A stretch of 64,000 bases of DNA from Bacteroidales bacterium (GCA_017394865.1 JAFPWT010000009.1:1-64000); one strand, 5' to 3'. Shown: positions 1-8,660, numbered from the stretch's first letter. Program-made: numbers and translations. The notes: generated from the sequence alone by a model not told the origin.

Positions 1-318
1 ATCGGAACGGGCGTGGCCGACCAGATCAAGGAGAATCAAACCGTCCAAGGCGCCGTAGGGATGGTTGCTGACCGTGATGAAAGGCCCATCGGTCAATGAA
101 AGCAGGTTTTCAATACCCTCCACTTGATATTCCACGCCGACATCTTTAAGGTAGGCAGCCACGAAATCGGGTCCCGACATGTGTTCGAACTTCTCATAAT
201 GCTCCGCCAAGCGGTCGATACCCATCAGCCGCAAGAGCCTCTTAGCCGTTTTGTTGCCTTTCTCGCCCTTGAATATAGGCGAAAGGCTCTCTATGTCTTT
301 CATCGTGATCAGTGGCAT
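1..318 (-). CDS. Lysophospholipid-type acyltransferase, N-terminal part (runs off the window)
   Basis: The first 106 codons read from an ATG at 318. A motif NHPYGALDG lies near residues 84-92. This is the HX4D catalytic block of glycerolipid acyltransferases (PlsC/LPLAT superfamily), which move an acyl chain onto a lysophospholipid or related acceptor at the inner membrane. The C-terminal part is outside the window. The start overlaps the TGA of the upstream GtrA-like gene by one base, so the two are probably translationally coupled. The operon (CDP-alcohol transferase, GtrA, acyltransferase) suggests lipid or glycolipid synthesis. The exact substrate cannot be read from this fragment. A second ATG at 303 is a possible alternative start. 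Confidence 0.75.
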   Translation of the reverse strand, partial: MPLITMKDIESLSPIFKGEKGNKTAKRLLRLMGIDRLAEHYEKFEHMSGPDFVAAYLKDVGVEYQVEGIENLLSLTDGPFITVSNHPYGALDGLILLDLVGHARSD

Positions 319-755
319 CAGACTTCCTCCGCTTTCTTTTTGAAAACAACGAAATTATCCATCAAGAAATTCACCACGCCTGAAACGCACAACGCCAAAA
401 GGTTGCAAATCACCACGTCCCATTTCGTCAGCCATTGGATTAGCATCAAAATGCCCAATTTCAAAAGGAATGTTCCTGTGCATGAAGCGTTGTAGCCCAA
501 GTAATGCCTGAAGAACGACCGTGATGAAAGCTGGCTGATACGATCCTTCCAAGTCACATAATATGAAAAGACGAAATTTGCCATCACCGCACATTCGAAC
601 GATATGATTGGCGAGACGATGACCTGCCCCACATAGTCATGAAAAACGAGATGGGAGAACAGCCACAACACCAAAGTGTCAATGGCCGTCCCAAAAAGAT
701 TTCCGGCAAAGAACTTCGGTAAACGCTTCACTATGAGTTCTTTCAGCTTATCCAT
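318..755 (-). CDS. GtrA-family membrane protein
   Basis: About 145 residues with four predicted membrane segments, the size and layout of GtrA proteins. These are small flippase-like partners of glycosyltransferases or polyisoprenyl-phosphate sugar transfer. I prefer the ATG at 755 (MDKLKEL), which overlaps the upstream phosphatidyltransferase by 8 bases. An in-frame ATG at 794 would overlap by 47 bases. The family is recognised from the hydrophobic pattern and the C-terminal NFLMDNFVVF block. It lies between a CDP-alcohol transferase and an acyltransferase, so it may help build or move a lipid-linked sugar. No catalytic residues are expected. Confidence 0.72.
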   Translation of the reverse strand: MDKLKELIVKRLPKFFAGNLFGTAIDTLVLWLFSHLVFHDYVGQVIVSPIISFECAVMANFVFSYYVTWKDRISQLSSRSFFRHYLGYNASCTGTFLLKLGILMLIQWLTKWDVVICNLLALCVSGVVNFLMDNFVVFKKKAEEV

Positions 756-1461
756 TCTTGTGTTTCGGGTCGATTCTTGCATAATAGCGGGCATCTTGCC
801 AAATGGTCACGATGTATATCAGCACCAAAGCAAGAAGAATGACAATTCCAACCAAGTCAAGGGCAGAAAGTTCAAGTGTGGAAGTGAGCCAAGGCAACTC
901 TAATGTCCATATTCTCAGTGGTTTGGAAAATACCAAAACGGCATTGGCAATGATGCAAATCAACCTAAATTCCGTAGGTCCCAATTTGGCGTAAGTCAGC
1001 CGGAACTCACCTTTCAGATGGGCATTCATCGAAACATTGAGGGTCAGCATCAGATAAATGACTAGCAGGACGCATGACAGGTCGAAGCGCATAAAAGGCG
1101 ACAGACCAGCACCCATAAACATGAAAGTCTCATTGATGGCATCCATCGTATGGTCGAGATAGAAACCATATATCGGACGCTGCTGTTTCCGATAACGGGC
1201 CAATGTACCATCAAGCGAGTCACCGTACCAGTTGATGATGAAACCCAGCGAGGCCAGCCATAAGAAATGCACATTGTAGTTTGACAAAATGTATCCCACG
1301 GCAATGACCACTGCACCGATGAATCCGATGAAAGTCAGCATGTCGGAGTCGGTCCATTTCGGCTGCCGTTCCGCGAGCCACAACAACGCTTTTTTCTCCA
1401 CTCCATTCAAAATGGAAGTCTGTATCCTCACTGATTGTTTTGTTGATGTTTGCTTTTCCAT
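748..1461 (-). CDS. CDP-alcohol phosphatidyltransferase family protein
   Basis: 237 residues. The complete CDP-OH-P signature is visible: D81, D84-G85, A88-R89, G99, D103 and D107, matching DxxDGxxARx(8-9)GxxxDxxxD. These residues bind the metals and the CDP-lipid or CDP-alcohol, and the enzyme forms a phosphodiester bond with release of CMP. About six membrane segments surround the motif. The start is the ATG at 1461: a TACTTTTGC promoter element lies at 1480-1488, so longer upstream reading frames would begin outside the transcript. It leads an operon with the GtrA-like and acyltransferase genes. The alcohol used (inositol, glycerol phosphate or other) cannot be told. Confidence 0.82.
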   Translation of the reverse strand: MEKQTSTKQSVRIQTSILNGVEKKALLWLAERQPKWTDSDMLTFIGFIGAVVIAVGYILSNYNVHFLWLASLGFIINWYGDSLDGTLARYRKQQRPIYGFYLDHTMDAINETFMFMGAGLSPFMRFDLSCVLLVIYLMLTLNVSMNAHLKGEFRLTYAKLGPTEFRLICIIANAVLVFSKPLRIWTLELPWLTSTLELSALDLVGIVILLALVLIYIVTIWQDARYYARIDPKHKNG

Positions 1462-1479
1462 TTTTCTGGTTTTGATGGC

Positions 1480-1488
1480 GCAAAAGTA
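1480..1488 (-). promoter_or_regulatory. Bacteroidota -7 promoter element of the CDP-alcohol transferase operon
   Basis: Reads TACTTTTGC on the minus strand, a full match to TAnnTTTG, 19 bases before the ATG at 1461. It fixes that start against longer upstream frames. Confidence 0.6.
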
Positions 1489-1634
1489 GATGCAATGGGA
1501 TGAAACAACTTTGTCTAAATCACCTTTGTTGCGGTCAAAAAAAGTACAAAAGGAAATATTGAAAACAAAAAAGGAGTTATTTACCATAAAGCGTACCGTA
1601 ATAGATTGTTTCTTTGCAGAAAAATTGACCAACC

Positions 1635-2489
1635 ATGATGAAATCTTTCAACGACCTCATTGTTTCTGATAATATAGATGAGGTCAATATTTCGCCGGAA
1701 ACCATGTCAAGTTCCTTCCTCGCGTTCTATTGTGAGAGAGGCGCACTGCAGTTTTCCGTTGAGGGAGAAATGTACCACGTAGGGGAAGGTGACATCATTA
1801 TTAGCACACCCCGCAACATCGTTGGCATGTATATGCGCACACCCGACTTACAAGGGAAGGTGATCAGTGCTGGTGAATCGGTTTATGACGAGACATTGCC
1901 AGGTGTTTTCCAAATCGACCCTAACTGGTGGAAGAAACTGTTCTATTTAAGACGAAACCCAGTTGTTCACGCCACAGAGTTCCAAAGCAAGCTTTTCCTG
2001 GCTTACTTTAATCTTTTGATGGTCTACATGGAAGATAGTGACAATCCTTATCGCCAGCGTATCATCAGACTTACCTCGCAAGCGGTAGCTGTTGAGCTCC
2101 TTCATGCGCTTGAAACAGAAACGGTTAACCAGAACACATGCGACACCTCGCAAAAAGACCGTCTATTCCAGCGTTTCATGTCCATACTTAGCCGTCCTAC
2201 TAACACCGAGCGTGAAGTCAGGGCTTACGCCGAACAATTGCTTGTCACCTCAAAATACTTAAGTGCCGTCTGTAAGGAAAAGAGTGGACGCACGGCGATG
2301 GACTGGATTACTGAAAGTACTGTAGGCCATATCAAATACTACCTGTTGCAGACCGACCTCTCCGTTAAGGAAATCGCCTTCAAACTGGATTTCCCCGATG
2401 TCAGTTTCTTTTGCAAATACGTCAAGAAACACCTTGGGAAAAGCCCTATGGATTATAGAAAGACTATGGTTGGGTTGTCAGAAGAATAG
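1635..2489 (+). CDS. AraC-family transcriptional regulator
   Basis: 284 residues. The N-terminal half (to about 170) is a cupin-like sensing domain. The C-terminal 100 residues form the two helix-turn-helix AraC domain, ending in the typical block FPDVSFFCKYVKKHLGKSPMDYRK. It is transcribed away from the CDP-alcohol transferase operon, with 173 bases between starts, so that operon is a natural target. The ligand is unknown. Two ATGs occur in tandem (1635 and 1638) and either may be used. A near relative of the other AraC proteins at 11718 and 29741 in architecture, not in detail. Confidence 0.88.
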   Translation: MMKSFNDLIVSDNIDEVNISPETMSSSFLAFYCERGALQFSVEGEMYHVGEGDIIISTPRNIVGMYMRTPDLQGKVISAGESVYDETLPGVFQIDPNWWKKLFYLRRNPVVHATEFQSKLFLAYFNLLMVYMEDSDNPYRQRIIRLTSQAVAVELLHALETETVNQNTCDTSQKDRLFQRFMSILSRPTNTEREVRAYAEQLLVTSKYLSAVCKEKSGRTAMDWITESTVGHIKYYLLQTDLSVKEIAFKLDFPDVSFFCKYVKKHLGKSPMDYRKTMVGLSEE

Positions 2490-2505
2490 AGATTTTTAAA
2501 ATTTT

Positions 2506-3078
2506 TCACACCACTTCCAAGGTATTGTCTTCATTAATGTGTCTGACGGTGGCGAGGGCATGATACGTTATATTGTGATCGCGCAAGAACTGTCCGCCAC
2601 CTGCAAAGCCTTTTTCCACCAGAAAACCCATACCCACAATCTGGGCGCCCGACTGTCTGCATAAGTGTATGACACTGCCCGAAGCGTGTCCTTCGGCAAG
2701 GAAGTCATCGATAAACAGGATGCGGTCATCGGCAGTCAAGAAACGTTTGTCGATGCACACCGTGGTGTTATCGCCTCGCGTGAACGACCACACCCAAGAC
2801 TTCCATGACTCGTCCACGGTTTTGGGAACTTTCTTTTTGATAAAGACCACAGGCAAGCCCATGAGATAGCCTGTCATGATCGCCGGTGCAATACCGGAAG
2901 CTTCAATCGTGACAATCTTGTTGATGCCCTGGTCCTTGAAAAGGCGTGCGAATTCTTCCGCACAATGCATCATTAGTTGTGGGTCAAGCTGATGGTTGAG
3001 GAAACTGTTGACCAGCACAATGCCACCCTCTGCTCTGGCACTGCCATCTTTTAATATGCGTTGTTTGAGTTCTTCCAT
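2506..3078 (-). CDS. xpt: Xanthine phosphoribosyltransferase
   Basis: 190 residues, the usual Xpt length. It makes XMP from xanthine and PRPP in purine salvage in the cytoplasm. The PRPP-binding loop ILFIDDFLAEGHA lies at 120-132, and the N-terminal block with EGGIVLVNSFLNHQLDP is typical of Xpt rather than Hpt. It follows the MATE gene by 49 bases on the same strand, which suggests cotranscription from the promoter at 4519. I see no purine riboswitch in the 49-base gap or in the leader of the MATE gene. Confidence 0.93.
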   Translation of the reverse strand: MEELKQRILKDGSARAEGGIVLVNSFLNHQLDPQLMMHCAEEFARLFKDQGINKIVTIEASGIAPAIMTGYLMGLPVVFIKKKVPKTVDESWKSWVWSFTRGDNTTVCIDKRFLTADDRILFIDDFLAEGHASGSVIHLCRQSGAQIVGMGFLVEKGFAGGGQFLRDHNITYHALATVRHINEDNTLEVV

Positions 3079-3127
3079 GGGATGAGTGGTATTTCCTTAT
3101 TCAAAAGTTGTTTGCAAAGGTACTGGT

Positions 3128-4453
3128 TTATTTCACTCGTGTCAATCGTTTCAGCGACACCAGCACCAACGGAATGCTGACCATCAACGTCATTACTTCG
3201 GCGATGGGCATGCTGAGCCAGATGCCTTTCTGTCCGATGAAGGGGGTGAGCAAAAACATGGGGATCAGCACGAAGACGATGCTTCGGCAGAGGGCGATGA
3301 CCACCGACTCCAAGGGCCGCTCGATGGCGGTGTGGAAACTGCAAGCCACAATGTTGACGAATGACACTAGATAATGCAGCGTGACGTAGGTGGTCGCGAC
3401 GGTGGTCAGCGTCTGCAACTCCAGGTCACCGTTGCTGAAGGCACTAGCGATGCCGTGTTTGAAAATCAAAACGAGCAGATAGACCCCAATGCCGATGCCT
3501 CCTCCGAGAAGTAAGGCATTGGCCAACAACGACTTGACTCTTCTGTGGTTTTGGGCGCCGACGCTGTACGACATCAAGGGGTACATGGCCTGCGACAGCC
3601 CGAAAATCGACATGTTGACGATGAAGTTGAGGTAACAGACGATGGTGAAGGCCGCCACGCCATTGGTGCCAATCTCACGCATCAGCACGAGGTTGAAAAT
3701 GTAAGTGGTGACCGCCGCCGAAACCGAAGTCAGCATCTCGGATGAGCCGTTGAAAAACACTTTCTTGATTTCCTTGCGCCCGCCCATTATCTTGCCGAAG
3801 CGGACAAACCGAAACAGCACCAAAGCCGCCGTGGTGTTGGCGATGCAGGTGGCTATTGCGGCTCCGGCCACGCCCCAGCCGAAACGCAGCACGAAGAAAT
3901 AGTCCAAGACGATGTTCACCACGCAGCAGATGACCCCGCTGACAAACACCCAGTTGGGTTTCCCGTTGAGGCGGGTGAAGGCCTCCGTGAAATTGGGGAT
4001 GCAATAGAAGATGAAACCACAACCGATGATACCAAGATATTGTCGGACAAAAGGATACACTTCATCGTTGCTACCAAGGAAATAGCATAAAGGCTTGAGA
4101 AAAAGACCGACCAAGACGGAAAGTGCCGCAATGGTGACCAACAAAGTGACAAAGGTCAGCGAAGTATAGCCTTTCGCCCGCGCTTCGTCGCCTTGCCCTT
4201 TGGCGATGCCTGTGATGACGATGCCACCTGAAATAATCATGATGGACACACTCAGCATCGAGCTGATGAGCGGCATGGCGATGTTGACGGCGGCAAGACC
4301 CAGCGCACCCACGCCACGGCCTACGAAAAGTCCGTCGATGATGGTCTGCAAGCCCACGATGAGCATCCCTATGATGCTCGGCAAGGCATATCTGGCAAAC
4401 TCACGGAAACTGACGCCGATCAGGGCTTTGGTTCTGGAAGGAAGGCAGTTCAT
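3128..4453 (-). CDS. MATE-family efflux transporter
   Basis: 441 residues with about twelve membrane segments, in two related halves. The first helices carry the MATE signature region (PSIIGMLIVGLQTIIDGLFVGR). Family members export cationic drugs or metabolites in exchange for Na+ or H+. It lies just upstream of xpt in the same orientation. This may be simple cotranscription, or it may point to a purine-related substrate, which I cannot support further. The ATG at 4453 follows a TATTTTTGC promoter element by about 65 bases. Confidence 0.88.
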   Translation of the reverse strand: MNCLPSRTKALIGVSFREFARYALPSIIGMLIVGLQTIIDGLFVGRGVGALGLAAVNIAMPLISSMLSVSIMIISGGIVITGIAKGQGDEARAKGYTSLTFVTLLVTIAALSVLVGLFLKPLCYFLGSNDEVYPFVRQYLGIIGCGFIFYCIPNFTEAFTRLNGKPNWVFVSGVICCVVNIVLDYFFVLRFGWGVAGAAIATCIANTTAALVLFRFVRFGKIMGGRKEIKKVFFNGSSEMLTSVSAAVTTYIFNLVLMREIGTNGVAAFTIVCYLNFIVNMSIFGLSQAMYPLMSYSVGAQNHRRVKSLLANALLLGGGIGIGVYLLVLIFKHGIASAFSNGDLELQTLTTVATTYVTLHYLVSFVNIVACSFHTAIERPLESVVIALCRSIVFVLIPMFLLTPFIGQKGIWLSMPIAEVMTLMVSIPLVLVSLKRLTRVK

Positions 4454-4518
4454 TTCATATCCTGAAGCTTAAACGAGGGCTGCAAGACTATCTCGGCGAC
4501 TCCTTCTGATAAGCGGGT

Positions 4519-4527
4519 GCAAAAATA
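4519..4527 (-). promoter_or_regulatory. -7 promoter element of the MATE-xpt operon
   Basis: TATTTTTGC on the minus strand, matching TAnnTTTG, 66 bases before the MATE ATG. Confidence 0.5.
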
Positions 4528-4644
4528 GGGAATTTGTTTGACATGCCAATGATGATTTGTCATCGAAAAAATCACTATTTCTTGGGATTGTAGCGATAGG
4601 GCAAAGCGTCGGATTTTTGCAGCTGAATCAAAGACAACAAAACC

Positions 4645-4926
4645 ATGGGATTACTCAGTAAGATTTTCAGCAATACGCGCAAGCCCGAAGGCTTCTTCGG
4701 CAAAATGATGGTGAACGGGATGAACGGCGGCGGTCACGCCCAGATGGCCCACTGGGCCTTGTCGTCGGTGCAAATCAAAGAAGACGACCAAGTCTTGGAT
4801 ATCGGCTGCGGCGGTGGCGCCAACATCGCCCGGCTGTTGCAACGCGTCCCGAAAGGCGTGGTGCAGGGCATCGACATCCGGAAAGATGAAGCCAAACACT
4901 GGCTGATGGTGACGGCGGAGAAATAA
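4645..4926 (+). pseudogene. Class I SAM-dependent methyltransferase with an internal deletion
   Basis: 93 residues, against roughly 200 for the family. The N-terminus (MGLLSKIFSNTRKPEGF, then a MVNGMN block) and SAM motif I (VLDIGCGGGANIARLL, about 52-67) are intact, and the GID acidic residue of motif II follows. The protein then jumps to KHWLMVTAEK and stops, which looks like the normal C-terminus of the same family. The sequence therefore fits an in-frame loss of about 110-120 codons from the middle. Motifs that shape the catalytic pocket are missing, so it is unlikely to be active. The family match is from memory of related Bacteroidales proteins. A genuinely short protein is the alternative. 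Confidence 0.68.
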
Positions 4927-4952
4927 ACTTTTTTCGGTAATACGAAAAAACA

Positions 4953-4990
4953 AAACCGCCGCAAAAGTCATGAAAACCTTGCGACGGTTT
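4953..4990. terminator. Hairpin terminator between convergent genes
   Basis: Arms AAACCGCCGCAA (4953-4964) and TTGCGACGGTTT (4979-4990) pair over 12 positions with one mismatch. A-rich and T-rich flanks let it act on both strands. It sits between the methyltransferase remnant and the esterase gene that converges on it. Confidence 0.65.
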
Positions 4991-5013
4991 AGTAATTATA
5001 ACTACGACTTACC

Positions 5014-5955
5014 TTATTTGCTTTGCTTAAACAGCCAATCCCTGACGGGTGCCAGTTTATAGGCATAGTCGAACGAAGCCATGTGCTCCATGGCACGGCC
5101 CGTTTCCGGGAGTACGCTGCCTGCCTCCCACTTGATGAAGTTGATGTTGCCGCCACGGGCTATCAGCTGCTCGGCCAATCGCTCCTGCTCTTCGACGGGG
5201 AGTTTGGCACTCCACGAAGCGGAATCCACACGGGCATCGTTCGCCTTCAGCACCTTTGCCAGGTCTTGCATGCCACCGTATGCCTTCTGGTCGCCTCCGG
5301 CTACGATGTAGAAGAAATGCTTCCGTCCGAAGTCTTGCATCTTCGAGGTGTCCCATTGGCTGCTCACGAAGAGCGAGGCGGCAAAGAGGTCGGGATGGGT
5401 GATGTTGAAGTAGAACGACATCATGCCGCCCATCGACTGACCAGTGGTATAAAGTCGGTTCGTATCGACGTTGTATTCCTTGCAAACCTTTTCAAGCAGA
5501 CGGATGGTCATCTCCACTTCGTCGGTGGTGCTCCAGTCGTCTTGCACGGCCCAGTCGGTATATTGCGGCACCAACACAAACGAAGGGTGCTTCTGTTGGT
5601 CGCGGTTGGAGGCGAACTCCAAAGCTCCATAACCTTGGGTGAGCGGTGTCGTGACATCTTTGCCTACAGTGCTGGCATCGGCCATGAAGAGTACTAAGGG
5701 ATATTTCTGACCAGTCTCAGCAGCTTCAGGAATAAACAGATTGTATTCCATCGTCTTGCCTGTCTGTTCATCTTTGAATGTCAGTTGTTTGAACTTACTA
5801 AGAGTCTCTTGTTTCAACGCCACGAAAACGCTGTCAGAATCTTTGTTGATCTCCATGTGGCCGCCCTGGCGATGACCACGTTCGTCGCCCTTCTTTTGGG
5901 CACAGGCAGTAAAGCAAACAATAGCTACTGCCATCATAAACATTACTTTTCTCAT
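5014..5955 (-). CDS. Secreted alpha/beta-hydrolase esterase (prolyl-oligopeptidase/PHB-depolymerase-like)
   Basis: 313 residues with an N-terminal lipoprotein-like signal ending CFTAC (Cys18). The nucleophile elbow GQSMGG places the catalytic serine at 174. The body resembles feruloyl-esterase or polyhydroxybutyrate-depolymerase-like alpha/beta hydrolases, which cleave carboxylic esters. The C-terminal part carries two long helices rich in charged residues (about 230-270). The next gene on the same strand, at 6051, is another secreted hydrolase of the same fold, so the pair may act on one dietary polysaccharide ester. The true substrate is not visible. Confidence 0.74.
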   Translation of the reverse strand: MRKVMFMMAVAIVCFTACAQKKGDERGHRQGGHMEINKDSDSVFVALKQETLSKFKQLTFKDEQTGKTMEYNLFIPEAAETGQKYPLVLFMADASTVGKDVTTPLTQGYGALEFASNRDQQKHPSFVLVPQYTDWAVQDDWSTTDEVEMTIRLLEKVCKEYNVDTNRLYTTGQSMGGMMSFYFNITHPDLFAASLFVSSQWDTSKMQDFGRKHFFYIVAGGDQKAYGGMQDLAKVLKANDARVDSASWSAKLPVEEQERLAEQLIARGGNINFIKWEAGSVLPETGRAMEHMASFDYAYKLAPVRDWLFKQSK

Positions 5956-6050
5956 ATTCTTCTATGGAGTGTTTCGTGACAAGGCACTGGTCTCTGCCAA
6001 GACCTTTCTTATGAATGATTATTATTTTTGTTCTATAAATTGGAATTTAC

Positions 6051-6755
6051 CTAATCTCTCACTTGTGAAAACAGCCACTTTATTCTTTTTGTCGAAAAGG
6101 CATTGTCACACGCATTGCGATGTTTCTGCCCAAACAGAACGTCAAACTTTACGTTTCCTCCTGCTTTGCGGATTTCTGTAGTTAACCATTTCAGGGCATT
6201 ATAACTCCTTTCTTCCGAGCCTACAGTCACATATAAAGGGGTGTCCGTATAGTCAGAAGGCTTTTCATGTTGGGCCTGACCTGAAGCGATTAAAGCAGCT
6301 GCAAATAGTTTGGGATTATCCTTCAAGATTTTCCATGTGCCACATGCACCCATAGATGCGCCGCATATATAAATCCTGTTCATATCAATATCTTTTGTCT
6401 TCAGATAAAAGGTTATCAAATCCTCCACTTTGTCTGTGTAGCCAGAATTGCCGTTCCGACCGTCCCACTCATAGTCCTCTGGACATTGTGGAACAAGAAA
6501 GTAGGCTGGAATAGCGTTCTTCCGTAGGTATTTGTCTATCTCTTGGACACCAGCCTGAGACAGTTGCTTCTGATTGTCGTTTCCACTGGCATGTCTGCCA
6601 TGAAGGTAGATGACCAAAGGAATCTTGCCATTTACGTCATTACAGAAAACCAATTCTTGATAGAGCAGCCCATTATGCTCCATCGGCTTGAAATCCTGAG
6701 CCATTGCAAAATGACTAATGACAAGGGCTGTGAGTAATACTATATATCTTTTCAT
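6051..6755 (-). CDS. Secreted alpha/beta-hydrolase (putative esterase)
   Basis: 234 residues with a type I signal peptide ending FAMAQ (about 20). An oxyanion-forming LHGRHASG lies near 51-58, the nucleophile elbow CGASMGA gives Ser134, and a likely catalytic His lies in GQKHRN near 215. This is the layout of short secreted esterases related to the neighbour at 5014. It probably hydrolyses acyl or feruloyl esters outside the cytoplasm. There are 95 bases between the two genes and no strong hairpin in them, so cotranscription is possible. Confidence 0.78.
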   Translation of the reverse strand: MKRYIVLLTALVISHFAMAQDFKPMEHNGLLYQELVFCNDVNGKIPLVIYLHGRHASGNDNQKQLSQAGVQEIDKYLRKNAIPAYFLVPQCPEDYEWDGRNGNSGYTDKVEDLITFYLKTKDIDMNRIYICGASMGACGTWKILKDNPKLFAAALIASGQAQHEKPSDYTDTPLYVTVGSEERSYNALKWLTTEIRKAGGNVKFDVLFGQKHRNACDNAFSTKRIKWLFSQVRD

Positions 6756-6863
6756 AACTGAGGCGTAAATTCCGATTTATCTGTTTCGCAATTCGGCTGC
6801 AAAGTTAATAAAAAGCAATTCAGAAACGGGCGAAATCTACTATCTGCTCCTCTTGAACGAAAA

Positions 6864-8027
6864 TTACTTCGGCAGCATCTGCCCCTTCCTCGTGAGAATA
6901 GCCTGAAGCAGATAAATGACTGCAATAATTGCACCTATCACATACGGTGACAGATGGGCCGCCGATGCGATAGGCGAAACAATCAGGGGGGAGAGGAACT
7001 GCCCCAAATAAAGAGCCGTTGAAAGCAGCGGCATCACCGTGGTGGCGGCTTCCTTGCCCGCTTTTACGCTTCCGATGGTGTTCAGATAGGGAACACCGAT
7101 GCCGTTGGCGATGCCGATGAGTGCTGAGCCAAGCAAAAGAAGCGACAATGAAGTCCCTCCGGCAAGGCATAAATACCCCGCCATAAAGCCTATGGGGGCA
7201 GCGTATTTCATCTGTGCGGCGAAGCGTTTCATCATTGCGCCAAAAACCAAGCCTACCAAGAAAGCCACCACATCCAATCCCATCATCACCAAGGTGATTC
7301 CCGTCACTGAAAGCATCCCCGAGGCCGTCAGCGCGAAGTTGGTGGGGTAAATGAAGAAAAGGATCATCACGAGGAACATGCCCACGACCGAAGGGTGGAA
7401 TTTCTTTAGTAAGTTTAGAGTTGAGGGTTTAGAGTTTAGCGTTGTCGGGTCTTTTTTCATCAGGCTTTCGTTGGGTAGGAAAAGCATAACGAGCACCACG
7501 GCGATGAGGCCGAGCAGATACACCAAGAAGGCATAGTTCCAACTGACTGCCGCCAACATTCCCGCGAGGAAAGTGGCCACCACACCGCCCATCTGGTTCA
7601 TGGCAGCGGCAAGACCCATCAGGCGGGCTTGCTCCTCGGGAGGGAAATAGTAGGCCAAAAGACCCGTGGAAAGAGGCATGATCATGCCCACACTCACGCC
7701 TAACAAGGCCCTGAGTACCAGCAGCACAACTATGTTATCAGCAAAAAAGGCCCCGCTTCCTGCTACCACATAAAGCAGCAGACCGCAAAGGGCGATGGTG
7801 CGGGTGCGCATCACGCGGCACAGCATCGGGAAACAGAGGTTAGTGAGGATGATGAACAGTGCGGGCATGCTCACCACAAACTGGATGAGTAACGGATTGG
7901 CATCAGCGAAATGGGCGCTGATGGCGTTCAGAGCAGGTGCGACGGCGGCTCCCGCCATCACGGTCAACAACGACATCGAAAGGATGGTCGCAACAAGAAT
8001 CTTTGGATTGGATGAATCTCTCTTCAT
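6864..8027 (-). CDS. MFS transporter
   Basis: 387 residues with twelve membrane segments and a central cytoplasmic loop, the major-facilitator layout. It probably exports a drug or small metabolite by proton antiport. I start at the ATG at 8027 (MKRDSSNP); the six codons before it begin with TTG. A TACTTTTGC promoter element lies at 8126-8134. Unusually, the central loop contains about 15 residues (TTLNSKPSTLNLLKK) encoded by a low-complexity repeat at 7408-7446. It is kept in frame between the two six-helix halves. Confidence 0.85.
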   Translation of the reverse strand: MKRDSSNPKILVATILSMSLLTVMAGAAVAPALNAISAHFADANPLLIQFVVSMPALFIILTNLCFPMLCRVMRTRTIALCGLLLYVVAGSGAFFADNIVVLLVLRALLGVSVGMIMPLSTGLLAYYFPPEEQARLMGLAAAMNQMGGVVATFLAGMLAAVSWNYAFLVYLLGLIAVVLVMLFLPNESLMKKDPTTLNSKPSTLNLLKKFHPSVVGMFLVMILFFIYPTNFALTASGMLSVTGITLVMMGLDVVAFLVGLVFGAMMKRFAAQMKYAAPIGFMAGYLCLAGGTSLSLLLLGSALIGIANGIGVPYLNTIGSVKAGKEAATTVMPLLSTALYLGQFLSPLIVSPIASAAHLSPYVIGAIIAVIYLLQAILTRKGQMLPK

Positions 8028-8125
8028 GCGAAAGAATCTATTCAATTAAACATGTGTCCAACTGGCATAGTTCTTACAGATTCACCCTATGATTCGGCTA
8101 CCGACACGCTCGCCGAAAAACGGGT

Positions 8126-8134
8126 GCAAAAGTA
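8126..8134 (-). promoter_or_regulatory. -7 promoter element of the MFS gene
   Basis: TACTTTTGC on the minus strand, 98 bases before the ATG at 8027. Confidence 0.5.
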
Positions 8135-8168
8135 CGGAAAATCGCAAAAATGGTGTTCCTTGAGGATG

Positions 8169-8209
8169 AAAAAAAATCCGCACCCCAAGCCCCTGCCCGG
8201 TTGCGGATT
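8169..8209 (-). repeat. Dispersed hairpin, family 1 copy (ATCCGCA...TTGCGGAT)
   Basis: Arms AATCCGCA (8175-8182) and TGCGGATT (8202-8209), with a run of A on the left that becomes U-run on the minus strand. Related copies lie near 10840, 12620 and 29702, mostly after the end of a gene, so the family probably works as an intrinsic terminator. This copy stands just upstream of the MFS promoter. Confidence 0.6.
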
Positions 8210-8272
8210 CCATATTATCGACGGTTTCATCAAATGTAGTATTTTTGCCGCAAATTTAAAAAACCGATCATC

Positions 8273-8632
8273 ATGAATCAAAGAATAGCCATCCCCTCCA
8301 GCGAGGGTACACTGTGGCAGCACTTCGGAAAGGCTCCACAAGTCACCATTTTCGATGTCGAAGACGGAAAGATCGTCGATTCAAAGGTGCTGCAAGCACC
8401 TGAGCATGAGCACGGCGCGATGCCGAAGTTTTTAGCCGAACAAGGCTGCTCCGATGTGCTTTGTGGCGGATTGGGCCAAGGTGCCATTAACATGCTGAAC
8501 CAGTTAGGCATCCGCATCCATGCTGGCGCTCCCGAACTTCCCGTGGAGCAGGTGCTGGCCATGTACCTCAACAATACCATCGTTTACGGCGACCCCAGCT
8601 GCCACCACCACTGCGAGGGACATCACCATTAA
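8273..8632 (+). CDS. NifX/NifB-type FeMo-cofactor-like domain protein
   Basis: 119 residues with the dinitrogenase iron-molybdenum cofactor biosynthesis fold: an N-terminal IAIPSSEG strand, then HFGKAPQVTIFDV, then a glycine-rich CGGLGQGA turn near 64. No nitrogenase genes are nearby. Such orphan proteins in anaerobes are thought to bind iron-sulfur or metal clusters. The last 12 residues are a Cys/His-rich tail (CHHHCEGHHH) that should bind metal. It is a single gene between the MFS promoter and a terminator. The function in this organism is unknown. Confidence 0.82.
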   Translation: MNQRIAIPSSEGTLWQHFGKAPQVTIFDVEDGKIVDSKVLQAPEHEHGAMPKFLAEQGCSDVLCGGLGQGAINMLNQLGIRIHAGAPELPVEQVLAMYLNNTIVYGDPSCHHHCEGHHH

Positions 8633-8660
8633 AAAAGCCGCAGCTCAATAGCCACGGCTT
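8631..8660 (-). terminator. Terminator hairpin, family 2 copy
   Basis: Arms AAGCCG (8635-8640) and CGGCTT (8655-8660) enclose a loop that can pair further. The A-run at 8631-8636 gives a U-tail on the minus strand, so it ends the M13 peptidase transcript. The same core recurs at 38533 and 39353. Confidence 0.6.

Noticed and set aside
3079-3127. Purine riboswitch before xpt
   Set aside because: The gap is only 49 bases and shows none of the conserved purine-aptamer junctions; the leader of the MATE gene (4454-4518) does not show them either.
8273-8632. Sign of nitrogen fixation
   Set aside because: The NifX-like domain is common as an orphan in anaerobes, and no nif genes are present.
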